A stretch of DNA of 64,000 bases from Marinomonas colpomeniae (GTDB lineage Bacteria > Pseudomonadota > Gammaproteobacteria > Pseudomonadales > Marinomonadaceae). Shown here piece by piece: positions 1 to 9,741 of this stretch. Where the stretch lies: contig NZ_JACYFC010000005.1 of assembly GCF_014803385.1 (NCBI RefSeq), positions 166,791 to 230,790 of the forward strand, in the 5' to 3' direction. Under the pieces are notes generated by a model. It made no database searches. It was not told where the DNA came from and saw only the letters and a list, made by a program, of their open reading frames with translations. Numbering within the stretch: position 1 is the stretch's first letter; every line of letters starts with the position of its first letter. A program made the position numbers and the translations under genes.

Positions 1-1156
1 GCAAATTAGTTTGATCAGAGATACTATAAATAACATTAACAATATCACCAATCTCACTGGTTCGTTCTTGCAATACATTAACTTGATCAACCGTTGTCCT
101 AACTGTCGTCGAAATTCTTTCTATTTCACTCGCAACCTTCTGCACCGCAACTCGACCTTTAAGGGAAAGCTCCGCTGTTATTTTCGAATTATTTTCTGTT
201 TGATGTACTGTATCTGCTACAGAGTTAATACTGTGACTCATTTCGGCCAAGCTATTCACTGCCGAGCGTGTATAGGTAACTTGAGCTTCTGCAGCCACCA
301 AAGCTTGCTGAGAGCCTGAAGCAACAATAGAAGACCGTTGTGACAATTCATCAGACGAACTGATAATACTATTTACTATTCTCTCAAGCTTCGCCTGCAT
401 AATCTGTACAGAGGACATCATGCTATTTTCACAACAAGAATTAACTTTACCAGTCAAATCCCCTTGAGCAATTTTAGCAATGACTTTTGCTGCTTCCTGT
501 GGCTCACCACCAACAGCATTGCGGATTCTTATACTAATAAAGTAAGCAAGAGTAATACCGATTATAATGGCGATACTTGTCAATGCGATCATCCAACCTG
601 CAAAAGTACTGGCAACTTCACGCACTTCAATGGTTGCAGCCTGATTACGAGTCTCTTCTAAATCAATAAACTGATTGATTGTCGCAAGCCATTCTATAAA
701 CGCAGGCTTAGCATCATTCAACAATACAAGCGTTGCAGCCTCTAAATTATTAGACGCTCGATCTTTAATGATTTGCTCAATCAATGGCAAGGTTTTCTGC
801 TCAATGTTTTTGATTTTATTGTAGATAGTCATTTCTTCAGAGGACATTGATATTTTGGCTGGGGTAAGCAATTGAGCAGAGTCTTGATAAAACTTATCAA
901 GTACTCTAATTTCTTTTACCGTGTCATTAAGCTCCTGCTGATTACGAGAAAAAACCACGTCTCTAATCGCGATCGCTCGATCATGAACACTGCCACGAAA
1001 ATTAATGGCATAGCGTTGTTTTACAGAATTCACATCGTTTATTTGTGTAATTGAGTTATCAATGAAGTTAACTCGTTGAATACCGATACCTGTTAAAATC
1101 AGCATCATCAATAATATGCTGCCAAATCCTATCGCCAAACGCAGGTTAATTGTCAT
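1..1156 (-). CDS. Methyl-accepting chemotaxis protein, 5' part (runs off left edge)
   Basis: This is the N-terminal 385 residues of a transmembrane chemoreceptor; the gene continues beyond position 1. A first membrane helix spans about residues 7-27. A helical periplasmic domain of the four-helix-bundle type covers about 28-185. The second membrane helix is about 186-207, followed by a HAMP-like linker with VGGEPQEAA. The coiled-coil signalling domain then begins and is cut at SDQTNL, just before the conserved hairpin tip that contacts CheW and CheA. The chosen ATG starts MTINLRLAIG; its ribosome site is weak. No other chemotaxis gene is visible, so it looks like a stand-alone receptor. Ligand unknown. 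Confidence 0.9.
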   Translation of the reverse strand, partial: MTINLRLAIGFGSILLMMLILTGIGIQRVNFIDNSITQINDVNSVKQRYAINFRGSVHDRAIAIRDVVFSRNQQELNDTVKEIRVLDKFYQDSAQLLTPAKISMSSEEMTIYNKIKNIEQKTLPLIEQIIKDRASNNLEAATLVLLNDAKPAFIEWLATINQFIDLEETRNQAATIEVREVASTFAGWMIALTSIAIIIGITLAYFISIRIRNAVGGEPQEAAKVIAKIAQGDLTGKVNSCCENSMMSSVQIMQAKLERIVNSIISSSDELSQRSSIVASGSQQALVAAEAQVTYTRSAVNSLAEMSHSINSVADTVHQTENNSKITAELSLKGRVAVQKVASEIERISTTVRTTVDQVNVLQERTSEIGDIVNVIYSISDQTNL

Positions 1157-1652
1157 AATTTATAATCCATAGGTATTTTAAGTCTAAAAAAATGATTGTG
1201 AATAGTACATGCGATGATAACTAATACAACAACACTCTTAATTAGTCTTAGTTTATGCGCTATTCAAAGAACGTAGAGCTACTTCTTGTATGCTTTAGTA
1301 AATATAGTCACTAGCTCTTCTTCATTAGAATTTTTTTTGTAAAACGTTCTTTTCTTATGATTCTTTAAATTTTTGAAAAAGAGTGCTTACATGCTTACTG
1401 AAAACTGATCTCAATACACTTCATGTAATAACATATTCCAACGGTGTACATACATCCTAATGGTTCGCTAAAGCATTAGAAAAAAAACAGATCGATACAA
1501 GACCTCTTATTTAAAATAAGCTTCTTATGATGGAGAGAGTTTCTGGCAAAAAACTTGTAATAGACTTCAATTTTTACAAGTAAGCACGCTGGTTTAAAGG
1601 ACAAATAATTACTCTAAATCAAATGCAAACTGCGCCCTTATAGGACAATTAT
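1157..1652. other. Intergenic stretch without a recognisable gene
   Basis: About 500 bases between the chemoreceptor start and the hisC terminator hold no convincing reading frame. Two small inverted repeats are visible: CTTATT and AATAAG arms around 1505-1519, and CTTGTAA (1554-1560) facing TTACAAG (1574-1580). The stretch must contain the leftward promoter of the chemoreceptor, but I could not pick out a convincing -35/-10 pair. Confidence 0.5.
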
Positions 1653-1676
1653 AAAAAAGCCGCTCAATATGAGCGA
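1653..1676 (-). terminator. Terminator after hisC
   Basis: CGCTCA and TGAGCG arms (1661-1675) with a 3-base loop are followed on the minus strand by a run of six T residues. It closes the leftward prfB-lysS-hisC block. Confidence 0.8.
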
Positions 1677-1717
1677 CTAAGTTTCTATTACAGCCTCTTT
1701 GCGACAATCCCTTTTAA

Positions 1718-2776
1718 CTAGAGTTTTTTCAATACTGAAGTCAAGGCAGCCATTTCCTCATCTGTACCAATCGTGATGCGAAGGTGATTGCCAATTCTTG
1801 GTTTTTTACCAAAATAACGAACCAATATGCCCTTCTCTTTCAATGCGAGATAAATAGCTTCTGCATCTTTTTCTGGATGAGTAACAAATATAAAGTTAGT
1901 CGCAGACGGAACAATATGAAAACCAAGTGCTTCAAGATCTTTAATAGATTGTTCACGAGTCGTTATAGTTTTCTCGCAAATTTCTTGCAAGTAAGTTTCG
2001 TCTTCCACTGCCGCTGTTGCGCCAGCCAGCGCAATACGATCGATTGGATAAGAGTTGAAAGAGTTCTTCAAACGCTCTAAACCTTCAATCAATTCAGAGT
2101 TACCTAATGCGTAACCTACGCGAATTCCAGCCAAAGCACGAGATTTAGACAAGGTCTGAACAACCAATAAATTTGGATATTGGTTCACTAAAGACGCTGC
2201 ACTTTGTGCACCAAAGTCTACATAAGCTTCATCCACCAGCACGACAACATCTGGGTTGGCTTTTAAAATGTACTCGATGTCCGTCAAAGGCAGAGCTTTG
2301 CCTGTTGGCGCATTTGGGTTCGTCACAACAACACCAGACACGTCTAAGTTCTGGTAATCTGCTGGAACAATGTCAAAGTTATCGTTCAGCGGAATCAATT
2401 TTGGCTCGATACCATACAAACCTGCGTACACTTTATAAAAACTGTAGGTAATGTCTGCAAAAGCCAATGGTTTCCCATCCGCGAAATACCCCATAAATGC
2501 CAACGCCAAAACCTCATCTGAACCATTACCAACGAAAACCTGATTCGCATTCAATGAGTAATTTTTAGCTAAGGCGTTTTTTAACGTGGCACAATTTGGG
2601 TCTGGGTAAAGACGTAAGCTCTCGCTCACTTCTGCTGCCATAGCCGACAAGGCTTTTGGCGACGGTGCGTAGGGACTTTCGTTAGTATTTAGTTTTATGT
2701 ACTTTTTATCTTGTGGTTGCTCGCCCGGCACATAAGGGTCAAGAGAGGCAATTTTATCTGTCCAAAAACGACTCAT
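1718..2776 (-). CDS. hisC: Histidinol-phosphate aminotransferase
   Basis: PLP-dependent class I/II aminotransferase that converts imidazole-acetol phosphate and glutamate to histidinol phosphate in histidine synthesis. At 352 residues it has the usual HisC length. Visible motifs are NTNESPY (31-37), GNGSDE (83-88, phosphate contacts of PLP), NPNAPTG (153-159), DEAYVDFG (182-189) and TLSKSRALAG with the PLP-binding lysine at about 211. A GGAG ribosome site sits 7 bases before the ATG. It follows lysS but is separated from it by a hairpin, and no other his gene is nearby, so it is an isolated copy. A related aromatic or HisC-like paralogue cannot be fully excluded. Confidence 0.93.
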   Translation of the reverse strand: MSRFWTDKIASLDPYVPGEQPQDKKYIKLNTNESPYAPSPKALSAMAAEVSESLRLYPDPNCATLKNALAKNYSLNANQVFVGNGSDEVLALAFMGYFADGKPLAFADITYSFYKVYAGLYGIEPKLIPLNDNFDIVPADYQNLDVSGVVVTNPNAPTGKALPLTDIEYILKANPDVVVLVDEAYVDFGAQSAASLVNQYPNLLVVQTLSKSRALAGIRVGYALGNSELIEGLERLKNSFNSYPIDRIALAGATAAVEDETYLQEICEKTITTREQSIKDLEALGFHIVPSATNFIFVTHPEKDAEAIYLALKEKGILVRYFGKKPRIGNHLRITIGTDEEMAALTSVLKKL

Positions 2777-2800
2777 GGAATGCTCCGTTACTTTTCATAA

Positions 2801-2826
2801 AATAAGGCCTCAGAAGAGGCCTTATT
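2801..2826 (-). terminator. Terminator after lysS
   Basis: A perfect 11-bp inverted repeat, AATAAGGCCTC with GAGGCCTTATT, has a 4-base loop between lysS and hisC. The tail on the minus strand is only moderately T-rich, so read-through into hisC is possible. Confidence 0.65.
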
Positions 2827-2858
2827 GATTCAATCACATACAGTGAACTGGCCTAGGT

Positions 2859-4358
2859 TTAATCCTGGGGCTTCATATGTGGGAACAATAAAACATCGCG
2901 GATTGATGGCGCATCAGTGAATAACATCACCAAGCGATCAATACCAATACCTTCACCTGCAGTCGGTGGCAAACCGTATTCCAAAGCATTGATGTAGTCC
3001 GCATCGTAATGCATCGCTTCATCATCACCGGCATCTTTTTCAGCCACTTGAAGTTTGAAACGCTCTGCTTGGTCTTCTGGATCATTTAACTCCGAGAAGC
3101 CGTTCGCAATTTCACGTCCACCCACGAAGAATTCAAAACGATCTGTGATGAAATCATCATGGTCATTACGACGAGCCAATGGCGATACTTCCGCTGGGTA
3201 TTCTGTAATGAAAGTTGGCTGATCTAGTTTGCTTTCAGCTGTTTCTTCGAAAATCTCAGTCCAAAGCTTACCTAAACCCCAAATCGGTTTTACATCAATT
3301 TTTAGACTCTTCGCGACAGCGGTTGCACTTTCTATTGTTTCCAAATCTTTCGCAGTCAATTCTGGGTTGTAGTGCAAGATAGACTCAAGCATGGTCATGC
3401 GAACAAATGGCGCACCAAAGTCATATTCAGAACCTTGGTAAGTTACGGTCGTTGTACCTAACACTTTCTCTGCAACATCACGCAACATGGCTTCTGTCAG
3501 ATCCATTAGATCTTTGTAGTCAGCGTACGCTTGGTAAAACTCAATCATGGTGAATTCTGGATTATGACGAGTTGATGTCCCTTCGTTACGGAAGTTACGG
3601 TTGATTTCAAACACACGTTCAAAACCACCCACAACCAAACGCTTCAAGTAAAGCTCAGGTGCAATACGCAAATACATGCTCATGTCCATCGCATTATGAT
3701 GTGTAACGAAAGGTCGCGCTGTTGCACCACCTGGAATTGTTTGTAGCATTGGCGTTTCCACTTCCATAAAACGACGGTCTTCTAAGAAGCGACGAATAGT
3801 AGAAATGATTTTTGAACGCATTTGAAACGTATCACGAGATTCTTCGTTTACAATCAAATCCACATAACGTTGACGGTAACGCATTTCCATATCAGATAAA
3901 CCATGATGTTTATCTGGTAACGGACGCAATGCTTTCGTTAATAGTTTTGCTTCTTGCATGTCGACATACAAATCGCCTTTGCCTGATTTATGAACAGGGC
4001 CAGTAATACCAATAATGTCACCTAAGTCCCATGTTTTTTGCTCAGCAAGCAACTCAGGAGACAAGGTTTTACGGTTTACATAAGCCTGAATTTGCCCTGT
4101 CATGTCTTGTAATAACATGAAAGACCCACGGTTACGCACGATACGACCCGCGATACTGACTTTATGATCTTTTTCTACCAATTCTGGCTTTTCAAATTCA
4201 CCAAACTCAGCCTGTAAATCTGCTGCATAAGCGTTTGGGCGAAAGTCATTCGGATACGCATTACGCTCTTCACGAATGGCAGCCAATTTTGCACGACGCT
4301 CCGCAACTAAGCGGTTATCGTCTAATTGTGTTGATTCTGTATTATTTTCGTTAGCCAT
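2859..4358 (-). CDS. lysS: Lysyl-tRNA synthetase, class II
   Basis: Charges tRNA-Lys with lysine in the cytoplasm. It is 499 residues, close to the E. coli enzyme. The order is an N-terminal extension, an OB-fold anticodon-binding domain (about 60-170, with [19 protein letters not shown]), then the class II catalytic core. The core has motif 2 ([13 protein letters not shown]) and motif 3 ([12 protein letters not shown]). The start ATG is 61 bases after the prfB stop codon, matching the common prfB-lysS gene pair of gammaproteobacteria, where the two are cotranscribed. Confidence 0.97.
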   Translation of the reverse strand: MANENNTESTQLDDNRLVAERRAKLAAIREERNAYPNDFRPNAYAADLQAEFGEFEKPELVEKDHKVSIAGRIVRNRGSFMLLQDMTGQIQAYVNRKTLSPELLAEQKTWDLGDIIGITGPVHKSGKGDLYVDMQEAKLLTKALRPLPDKHHGLSDMEMRYRQRYVDLIVNEESRDTFQMRSKIISTIRRFLEDRRFMEVETPMLQTIPGGATARPFVTHHNAMDMSMYLRIAPELYLKRLVVGGFERVFEINRNFRNEGTSTRHNPEFTMIEFYQAYADYKDLMDLTEAMLRDVAEKVLGTTTVTYQGSEYDFGAPFVRMTMLESILHYNPELTAKDLETIESATAVAKSLKIDVKPIWGLGKLWTEIFEETAESKLDQPTFITEYPAEVSPLARRNDHDDFITDRFEFFVGGREIANGFSELNDPEDQAERFKLQVAEKDAGDDEAMHYDADYINALEYGLPPTAGEGIGIDRLVMLFTDAPSIRDVLLFPHMKPQD

Positions 4359-4419
4359 GATTTTGCTATTACTCTTTAATATTAAATAATTTAATAATTT
4401 TTAAAAATAAGAACGCGCG

Positions 4420-5515
4420 TTATAAGCCCTGTTTTAAACTTGCAACGATAAACTGATCTAGGTTGCCATCAAGAACAGCACCCGTGTTAGAGCTTTCCAC
4501 TCCAGTACGCAAATCTTTAATACGTGATGCATCCAATACATAAGAACGAATTTGACTGCCCCAACCAATATCGGATTTATTATCTTCTACAGCTTGTGCC
4601 GCTTCATTACGCTTCATCATTTCAAATTCATATAACTTAGCGCGCAGCTGCTTCATCGCAAAATCACGGTTAGCATGTTGAGAACGCTGATTTTGACATT
4701 GCACCACTATATTGGTTGGCACATGGGTAATACGTACCGCAGAGTCTGTGGTGTTTACGTGCTGTCCACCAGCTCCAGAAGAACGATATGTATCAGTGCG
4801 AATATCCGCAGGATTAATTTCAATCTCAACATTGTCATCGACTTCAGGCGAAACAAATACAGACGCGAAAGACGTATGACGACGACTACCTGAGTCAAAC
4901 GGTGACTTACGAACTAAGCGGTGCACACCCGTTTCAGTTCGTAACCAGCCAAAAGCATATTCACCCTCAAAGCGAATTGTCGCAGATTTAATACCTGCAA
5001 CATCACCAGCAGAAACTTCCATAAGCTCAACTTTAAAGCCTTTGTCTTCGCCCCAACGTAAGTACATACGCAAAATCATGCTAGCCCAATCTTGCGCTTC
5101 TGTACCGCCAGAACCAGACTGTATGTCTAGGAAAGCGCTACTCTCATCCATATCTTTGGAAAACATACGGCGGAATTCTAGCTTAGCTAACGACTCATCT
5201 AATTCATCTAACTCAAGCTGAACCGCTTCTACTGAATCCTCATCGTTTTCTTCTACGGCAAGGTCTAACAGCTCTTTGGAATCATTTACACCTAACTCCA
5301 AACTGTCTAATGTCTCAACAATGGCTTCTAATGAAGACCGTTCTTTGCCAAGTTTTTGTGCGTAATCTGCATCGTTCCAAATTTCTGGATCTTCTAATTC
5401 GCGGTTAACTTCTTCTAGTCGCTCTTTCTTTGAATCGTAGTCAAAGATACCCCCGAAGGGTTAAAGCTCGTTCAGAAAGGTCTTTGATCTTTGAAACTAT
5501 CGGGTTTATTTCCAT
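4420..5515 (-). CDS. prfB: Peptide chain release factor 2, programmed +1 frameshift
   Basis: RF2 releases peptides at UGA and UAA codons. Translation starts at 5515 ([13 protein letters not shown]) and meets an in-frame TGA at 5443-5441, codon 25. Reading shifts +1 at CTT-TGA-C and continues as [13 protein letters not shown] to 4420, giving about 364 residues against 365 in E. coli. The shift site has CGG GGG TAT CTT TGA C, with the G-run as the internal Shine-Dalgarno-like stimulator. The codon-recognition motif SPF lies in [10 protein letters not shown], and the catalytic GGQ lies in [12 protein letters not shown]-dependent frameshifting is established autoregulation for prfB: low RF2 favours the shift. 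lysS follows. Confidence 0.97.
5441..5456 (-). promoter_or_regulatory. prfB +1 recoding site
   Basis: The minus strand reads CGGGGGTATCTTTGAC. The slippery CTT codon is at 5446-5444 and the UGA stop at 5443-5441. The G-rich element ends three bases before CTT, as in the known RF2 sites. Confidence 0.95.
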
Positions 5516-5658
5516 ATTGGCGTCAATTTGCTATAAACAGTGTGAATTAAAGTTATTACGAATTGTAACGAATTTACTCGCAGCATAAAATGCCATTCGC
5601 TACTCAATGATGGAAAAATAGACCATTTTTGTGAGCTTTGCTATCAAATGGAGTTTAT

Positions 5659-5958
5659 ATGGATAAGCCAACCGTGTCAGTCACCATACTGGGACAGAGT
5701 TATAAGATAAATTGCCCTAAAGGACATGAAGAAGATTTAAAAGAAGCCGCTGATTATTTAAATGAACAAATGAATGACATCAAAGCCAGCGGTAAAAATG
5801 CAGGCTCTGAAAAAATTGCAGTCCTAGCGGCATTGAATATTACTCACGATATGCTTTCGAATCGAAAATACGCACGTTCTAACGAACAACAGCTGCGAGA
5901 ACTGACGTCACAGCTTGATGCAGCTTTAACACATGAAACTAAGTTGGTTAACGAATAA
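5659..5958 (+). CDS. zapA: Cell division protein ZapA
   Basis: ZapA bundles FtsZ filaments and stabilises the Z-ring. The 99-residue protein has the typical N-terminal domain (VSVTILGQSYKINCP, then EEDLKEAADYLNEQM) and a C-terminal coiled coil. I chose the ATG at 5659 because TGGAG sits 5 bases upstream and MDKPTVSVTILG matches the family start; an upstream TTG in frame has no support. The order zapA, 6S RNA, fthC is the standard gammaproteobacterial arrangement. The divergent neighbour is prfB. Confidence 0.93.
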   Translation: MDKPTVSVTILGQSYKINCPKGHEEDLKEAADYLNEQMNDIKASGKNAGSEKIAVLAALNITHDMLSNRKYARSNEQQLRELTSQLDAALTHETKLVNE

Positions 5959-6087
5959 CCACCCATGGTTTATTCTTTGACCTACTTTTTTGATTGCAAG
6001 CGTAGAACACGAATTTTCTTCATACAGGGTCAAAAACGAATAAGTCTATTAAGTGATTTCCAGAATAAATTACTCTATACTTTAGTT

Positions 6088-6265
6088 TGTTTCCTGGGTT
6101 GTTCGAAGCGGCTTAACGCCCTTGAGCCTATGAGTAATACCCCGGAGAGAGCCTGTTGGTTTGGTGTGCATGTCCGTGCGTCGGAAAGCCTAAAAAGCCA
6201 CAGTTCTTTCCACCTTGAACCACTGGGTTCAAGGCCAATAGCCGACACGGCAACTTGGGAAACTC
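6088..6265 (+). ncRNA. ssrS: 6S RNA
   Basis: Global regulator that binds sigma-70 RNA polymerase holoenzyme by mimicking an open promoter. The 5' GTTTCC..GGGTTG pairs with the 3' CAACTTGGGAAAC to close the long hairpin. Internal landmarks are TGTTCGAAGCGG, CCTTGAGCC, GGTGTGCATG and CACCTTGAACC facing GGGTTCAAGG. A TATACT -10 box lies at 6076-6081; the -35 is weak. The gene sits between zapA and fthC exactly as in E. coli. Ends are estimated from the terminal stem and could be off by a few bases. Confidence 0.93.
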
Positions 6266-6269
6266 TTTT

Positions 6270-6875
6270 ATGACCTCTCATCTCGACCCTAGACAAACAC
6301 TACGTCGTCAGTTGCGTCAAACTAGACGAAACTTATCTTCTGATGAACAAGTTAATGGGGCACAAAATCTATTACCTTGTTTCGCTCAATACCTTAATGA
6401 TTTACAAACTCAGAACCTAGATAAGCGTATACAGCACCCCAGAAAAATCGCCTTATACCTTTCTAATGATGGTGAAATTTCCCCCCATGTATTATGCGAA
6501 CATTTTTGGCAACAGAATATTGAAACCTACCTTCCTGTCATTCAAGGAAAAGAACTCGTCTTTGCTCTGTATTCTAAAGATACCATATGGCAAGACAATC
6601 AATTCGGTATCAAGGAGCCCGTCACAAGTAGTATTTTATCAGGCAATGAACTAGATATTATTTTTTTACCTTTAGTTGGGTTTGATGTTAAAGGTGGACG
6701 TCTTGGAATGGGTGGGGGTTTTTATGATAGAACCTTTGAAGGCAAAAGGGCGGATCAAGCGCCTTTACTAGTAGGGCTTGCTCATGACTGCCAACAAGTA
6801 AAGTCACTACCGATTGAAGGTTGGGATGTCCCTTTGCAAGCCTTTATAACTCCAACGCAGGTCATTAGAGTATAA
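6270..6875 (+). CDS. fthC: 5-formyltetrahydrofolate cyclo-ligase
   Basis: ATP-dependent enzyme of folate one-carbon metabolism that turns 5-formyl-THF into 5,10-methenyl-THF (YgfA family). The N-terminal basic helix RQTLRRQLRQTRRNL precedes the alpha/beta core. The signature GGRLGMGGGFYDRTF near the C-terminus is the ATP/metal loop. The ATG at 6270 gives 201 residues, normal for the family; the TTG 15 bases upstream lies inside the 6S RNA 3' arm. It immediately follows 6S RNA and is probably cotranscribed, as in E. coli. Confidence 0.93.
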   Translation: MTSHLDPRQTLRRQLRQTRRNLSSDEQVNGAQNLLPCFAQYLNDLQTQNLDKRIQHPRKIALYLSNDGEISPHVLCEHFWQQNIETYLPVIQGKELVFALYSKDTIWQDNQFGIKEPVTSSILSGNELDIIFLPLVGFDVKGGRLGMGGGFYDRTFEGKRADQAPLLVGLAHDCQQVKSLPIEGWDVPLQAFITPTQVIRV

Positions 6876-6896
6876 AAAGGTTCAGTTGGTACCTAG

Positions 6897-8306
6897 TTAG
6901 AAAACAAGACTATAGCCAACTGACAAAAATGCACCTGAATTGCCATCATCATTTTCTGCGGCATAAGCAAGATCAACATCTAAACGTCGAAAAAAGGTTG
7001 TTCCTACTGTTAGATAACTCAACTCTGTACCAACCATATTTTTACGAATACCAACACGAAAGCCAGGAACTAAAAGGTAATCACTGAACACAGATAAAGA
7101 CACAACAGACCATTGATACTCATCCCCAAGAGGGTCTTTTATAGCATTAAGGTCATAGGATCCCGCCAGAGAAAAATTTTGATCTTTACTTTTAATGGCT
7201 CCATCTATGGTTATTTGAGACCTCATTTTATATTCTTCATTGAGTGAAATAACGCCTGCATCGGCAAAACTTACCGCAGCATTACAACTACTCAAATCAG
7301 CCCCACTCAAACCACTGCAATTACCTAGTGCGTCGTAATCAAAGGTAGGTTCATTCACATTCGCCATGGAAATACCTAGCTGATAATCCCGAGCAACCAA
7401 AATTGCCCCTATATCTAATGAAATACCTGACGAAACAGAACTACGACTCGAAAAGAAATCGCCGTAAGAAACACTAGAGTCATCGTCTTCTGTTATTACT
7501 GTCAGCTTTTGCCCTAACGCAAGCTGATGGAAGTTTATGCGTCCACCAAGAATCAATGCATTAGTCTCTGTTCTAGATACCATTTCACTGTAACCAAAAC
7601 TAAAGCGATAATCTGATGCTCTCTTAATATAAACCGATGTCTCGGTTTCAACGTCTGCTGAGCTTATGTCTGCACTTGTAAGGTCCGAAACTGTAGAAAC
7701 ATTTTCTATGTCATCTAATCCTGTATAGGTAAGGTTATCCGCCAATACATTCACACGACCAACCAATGAAGCACCAGCATCAAAGGTAAAAACACCACGA
7801 CGTCTGGTTTTATAAATTATCGGTAAAAAAGGCGCTTGAGTTGTCACTGCAACCTTTGCATACAGTGTATTGCTAATATCAGTAACAATGCCGTCAACAT
7901 CGCTTAATACCGCATCAAAATCTGTTAATAACGTTTCTGCGGCATCGACAGCATCAGCGTCACTAAAAGACGAAGAATTAGATTGAGCATTTTGCAAGGT
8001 CGTCTCAAAATTTTCCAAAAAGCTTGCATCCAATGCCTCAGTAAGATCATCAATTTTATCATTAATACCATTAACACCACCGCCTTCCAAAGCGATACCC
8101 ACTGGCCCCAAAAATCCTGTCCGAAAACCTTCGAGATTAGCCATAAGATAAGAAGACGCTGGATTACCAGACGCTGTAGATAAAGCATGACGATTACCAT
8201 AGCCACCCAAGACAATGCTAGAGCCAATGGGTTGATAGGGGTACATAGATGCCATAGCAAAAGAGCTAAATACACCAAAAAATATAATGATTAAATACTT
8301 TCTCAT
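6897..8306 (-). CDS. Outer-membrane beta-barrel protein, TraF-like family, paralogue 2
   Basis: A signal peptide (MRKYLIIIFFGVFSSFAMA) precedes a mature protein of about 450 residues. It has many alternating beta-strand segments and ends in ...SVGYSLVF; the terminal aromatic residue is typical of BAM-assembled barrels. The N-terminal QPIGSS, a GN.RALSTASGNPAS-like stretch and the C-terminal block (DEYQWSVVSLS, GFRVGIRKN, GTELSYL) are shared with the next gene upstream, so the two are paralogues. A helical acidic stretch (about 75-160) differs between them. Databases often label this family as conjugal transfer TraF, but no conjugation gene is present. Function unknown. Confidence 0.75.
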   Translation of the reverse strand: MRKYLIIIFFGVFSSFAMASMYPYQPIGSSIVLGGYGNRHALSTASGNPASSYLMANLEGFRTGFLGPVGIALEGGGVNGINDKIDDLTEALDASFLENFETTLQNAQSNSSSFSDADAVDAAETLLTDFDAVLSDVDGIVTDISNTLYAKVAVTTQAPFLPIIYKTRRRGVFTFDAGASLVGRVNVLADNLTYTGLDDIENVSTVSDLTSADISSADVETETSVYIKRASDYRFSFGYSEMVSRTETNALILGGRINFHQLALGQKLTVITEDDDSSVSYGDFFSSRSSVSSGISLDIGAILVARDYQLGISMANVNEPTFDYDALGNCSGLSGADLSSCNAAVSFADAGVISLNEEYKMRSQITIDGAIKSKDQNFSLAGSYDLNAIKDPLGDEYQWSVVSLSVFSDYLLVPGFRVGIRKNMVGTELSYLTVGTTFFRRLDVDLAYAAENDDGNSGAFLSVGYSLVF

Positions 8307-8370
8307 AATCTACTTATACCAAAAAAAACCATTCATTCGGTTACATTATCCGCAAAGGCGATAGAAACAA

Positions 8371-8405
8371 AAAAAGTCGAGAACTATGCGCGTTATCGAC
8401 TTTTT
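8371..8405. terminator. Terminator between the two TraF-like genes
   Basis: The perfect 10-bp arms AAAAAGTCGA (8371-8380) and TCGACTTTTT (8396-8405) enclose a 15-base loop. It would end the transcript of the upstream paralogue, so the two genes may be separately expressed. Confidence 0.65.
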
Positions 8406-8424
8406 ATCGTTGCCTTACTTTTCT

Positions 8425-9645
8425 TTAGAAAGCGGTATCATAACCTAAAGAAACATAGAAACTACGAGGGGATGAACTACCTTCATCGTCTTCTACTGTA
8501 TCCAATGAAACGGCTAAATCCAAATTTAAACGCTTAAACAAAGTCACTCCCCCAGAAACATAGCTAAGTTCTGACCCTGCTAAGTTCTGACGGAAGCCGG
8601 CTCGAATACCTGGTAAGAAATGTGAGTCACCGTAATAAGACAAAGAAACGGCAGCCCATTGGTATTCATCGCCAACCGCATCTTCTACAGAGTTAGCATC
8701 ATACGTCATACCCAACATGACTTGCTTATTAGACAATGCGACAGCTAAATCAATTGTTGCTTGCATTTCCATTGTGTAAGAGTCTGTTGAACCAATACCG
8801 TAATTATTTGATGCCGTGTTCGCAACAATAGTGGCAGAATCAAAGTCTGGTTCATTGATATTGGCAAGCGTTAAGCCAGCTTGATAATGCTCAGCTACCC
8901 AAATCGCCCCTAAATCCAAACCAATACCAGTACTGCTAACAGAATTATCAGATAATCCATCAGAAATAGCATCATCTACATCTGTTGAGTCATCTAGCTT
9001 TGCCAATGCGCGTTCTGATGAAATTCGGTGTAGGTTCGCTTTAACCCCACCAACTAATACACCTTGTGAATTCTTTAGGATTGCTTGGCTATATCCAAAA
9101 CCAATATTCAAATCTGTTGCTGTTTGTGCATAAAGAGAAGTTTCAGTATTCAAGCTTGCGTCAACTTCATCTGCTAATAGACTTCCTTTAGCAATAGCAG
9201 AGATACTCGCATCCAACATGAAAGCACCACTATTTTTAGTTTTATAAATAATAGGCATCAGTGGAATTTGTAAACTAATGGATGTTTTTATATACGCAGT
9301 ATTGCCAATTTCATCTAGAATAGCGTTAGCCTTTGCTTGATCAGTAGCACCAGACCCATTATCGAGTATATCTTCCAAATCTTCTATTTGATCATCTAAA
9401 TCACTTACATCACCCATTTCAGCACTAATACTTAACGGACCTAAAATACCAAAACGAAAGCTGTCATTGTCTTGTTCATTAACCATTAAAAAAGGCGCTG
9501 CTGGGTTATTCAAAGAAGTAGCTAATGCTCTCTGATTTGGTGCACTACTTAAGGTAAAACTCGATCCAATAGGTTGATTCACAGGCATCGCAGCCATAAC
9601 AGCAGTACTTAATAAACTAGTAGAAATAACCAACAACTTTTTCAT
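8425..9645 (-). CDS. Outer-membrane beta-barrel protein, TraF-like family, paralogue 1
   Basis: A signal peptide (MKKLLVISTSLLSTAVMA, ending AMA) is followed by about 385 mature residues rich in beta-strand pattern, ending in ...SLGYDTAF with a terminal Phe. The start at 9645 is preferred because AAGGA lies 7 bases upstream and the signal peptide begins there; a longer frame begins at 9672. It shares QPIGSS, RALATSLNNPAAP and the C-terminal GDEYQWAAVSLS, GIRAGFRQN, GSELSY blocks with the downstream paralogue. A hydrophilic acidic stretch after residue 75 is shorter here. Role unknown; an outer-membrane location is inferred. Confidence 0.75.
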   Translation of the reverse strand: MKKLLVISTSLLSTAVMAAMPVNQPIGSSFTLSSAPNQRALATSLNNPAAPFLMVNEQDNDSFRFGILGPLSISAEMGDVSDLDDQIEDLEDILDNGSGATDQAKANAILDEIGNTAYIKTSISLQIPLMPIIYKTKNSGAFMLDASISAIAKGSLLADEVDASLNTETSLYAQTATDLNIGFGYSQAILKNSQGVLVGGVKANLHRISSERALAKLDDSTDVDDAISDGLSDNSVSSTGIGLDLGAIWVAEHYQAGLTLANINEPDFDSATIVANTASNNYGIGSTDSYTMEMQATIDLAVALSNKQVMLGMTYDANSVEDAVGDEYQWAAVSLSYYGDSHFLPGIRAGFRQNLAGSELSYVSGGVTLFKRLNLDLAVSLDTVEDDEGSSSPRSFYVSLGYDTAF

Positions 9646-9741
9646 AACCCAATCCTTATGCGAATAAATCAAACAGTAAAGTATTGTAATAAATTAGCAT
9701 AAAACTGACATTTTTGAACACTTTACTTACACTTAACGCAC

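Noticed and set aside
4420..5515. prfB as a broken gene with a premature stop
   Set aside because: The stop is the canonical RF2 recoding site and both parts align end to end with RF2.
5965..6296. Open frames on both strands across the 6S RNA gene
   Set aside because: They coincide with the conserved 6S RNA and lack family resemblance; such frames are a common annotation artefact.
7925..8278. Leftward frame with hydrophobic residues inside the TraF-like gene
   Set aside because: It is an alternative frame of the real gene and has no start signal.
6897..9645. Conjugation or plasmid-derived region because of TraF-like genes
   Set aside because: No relaxase, coupling protein, pilus gene or mobile-element end is present.
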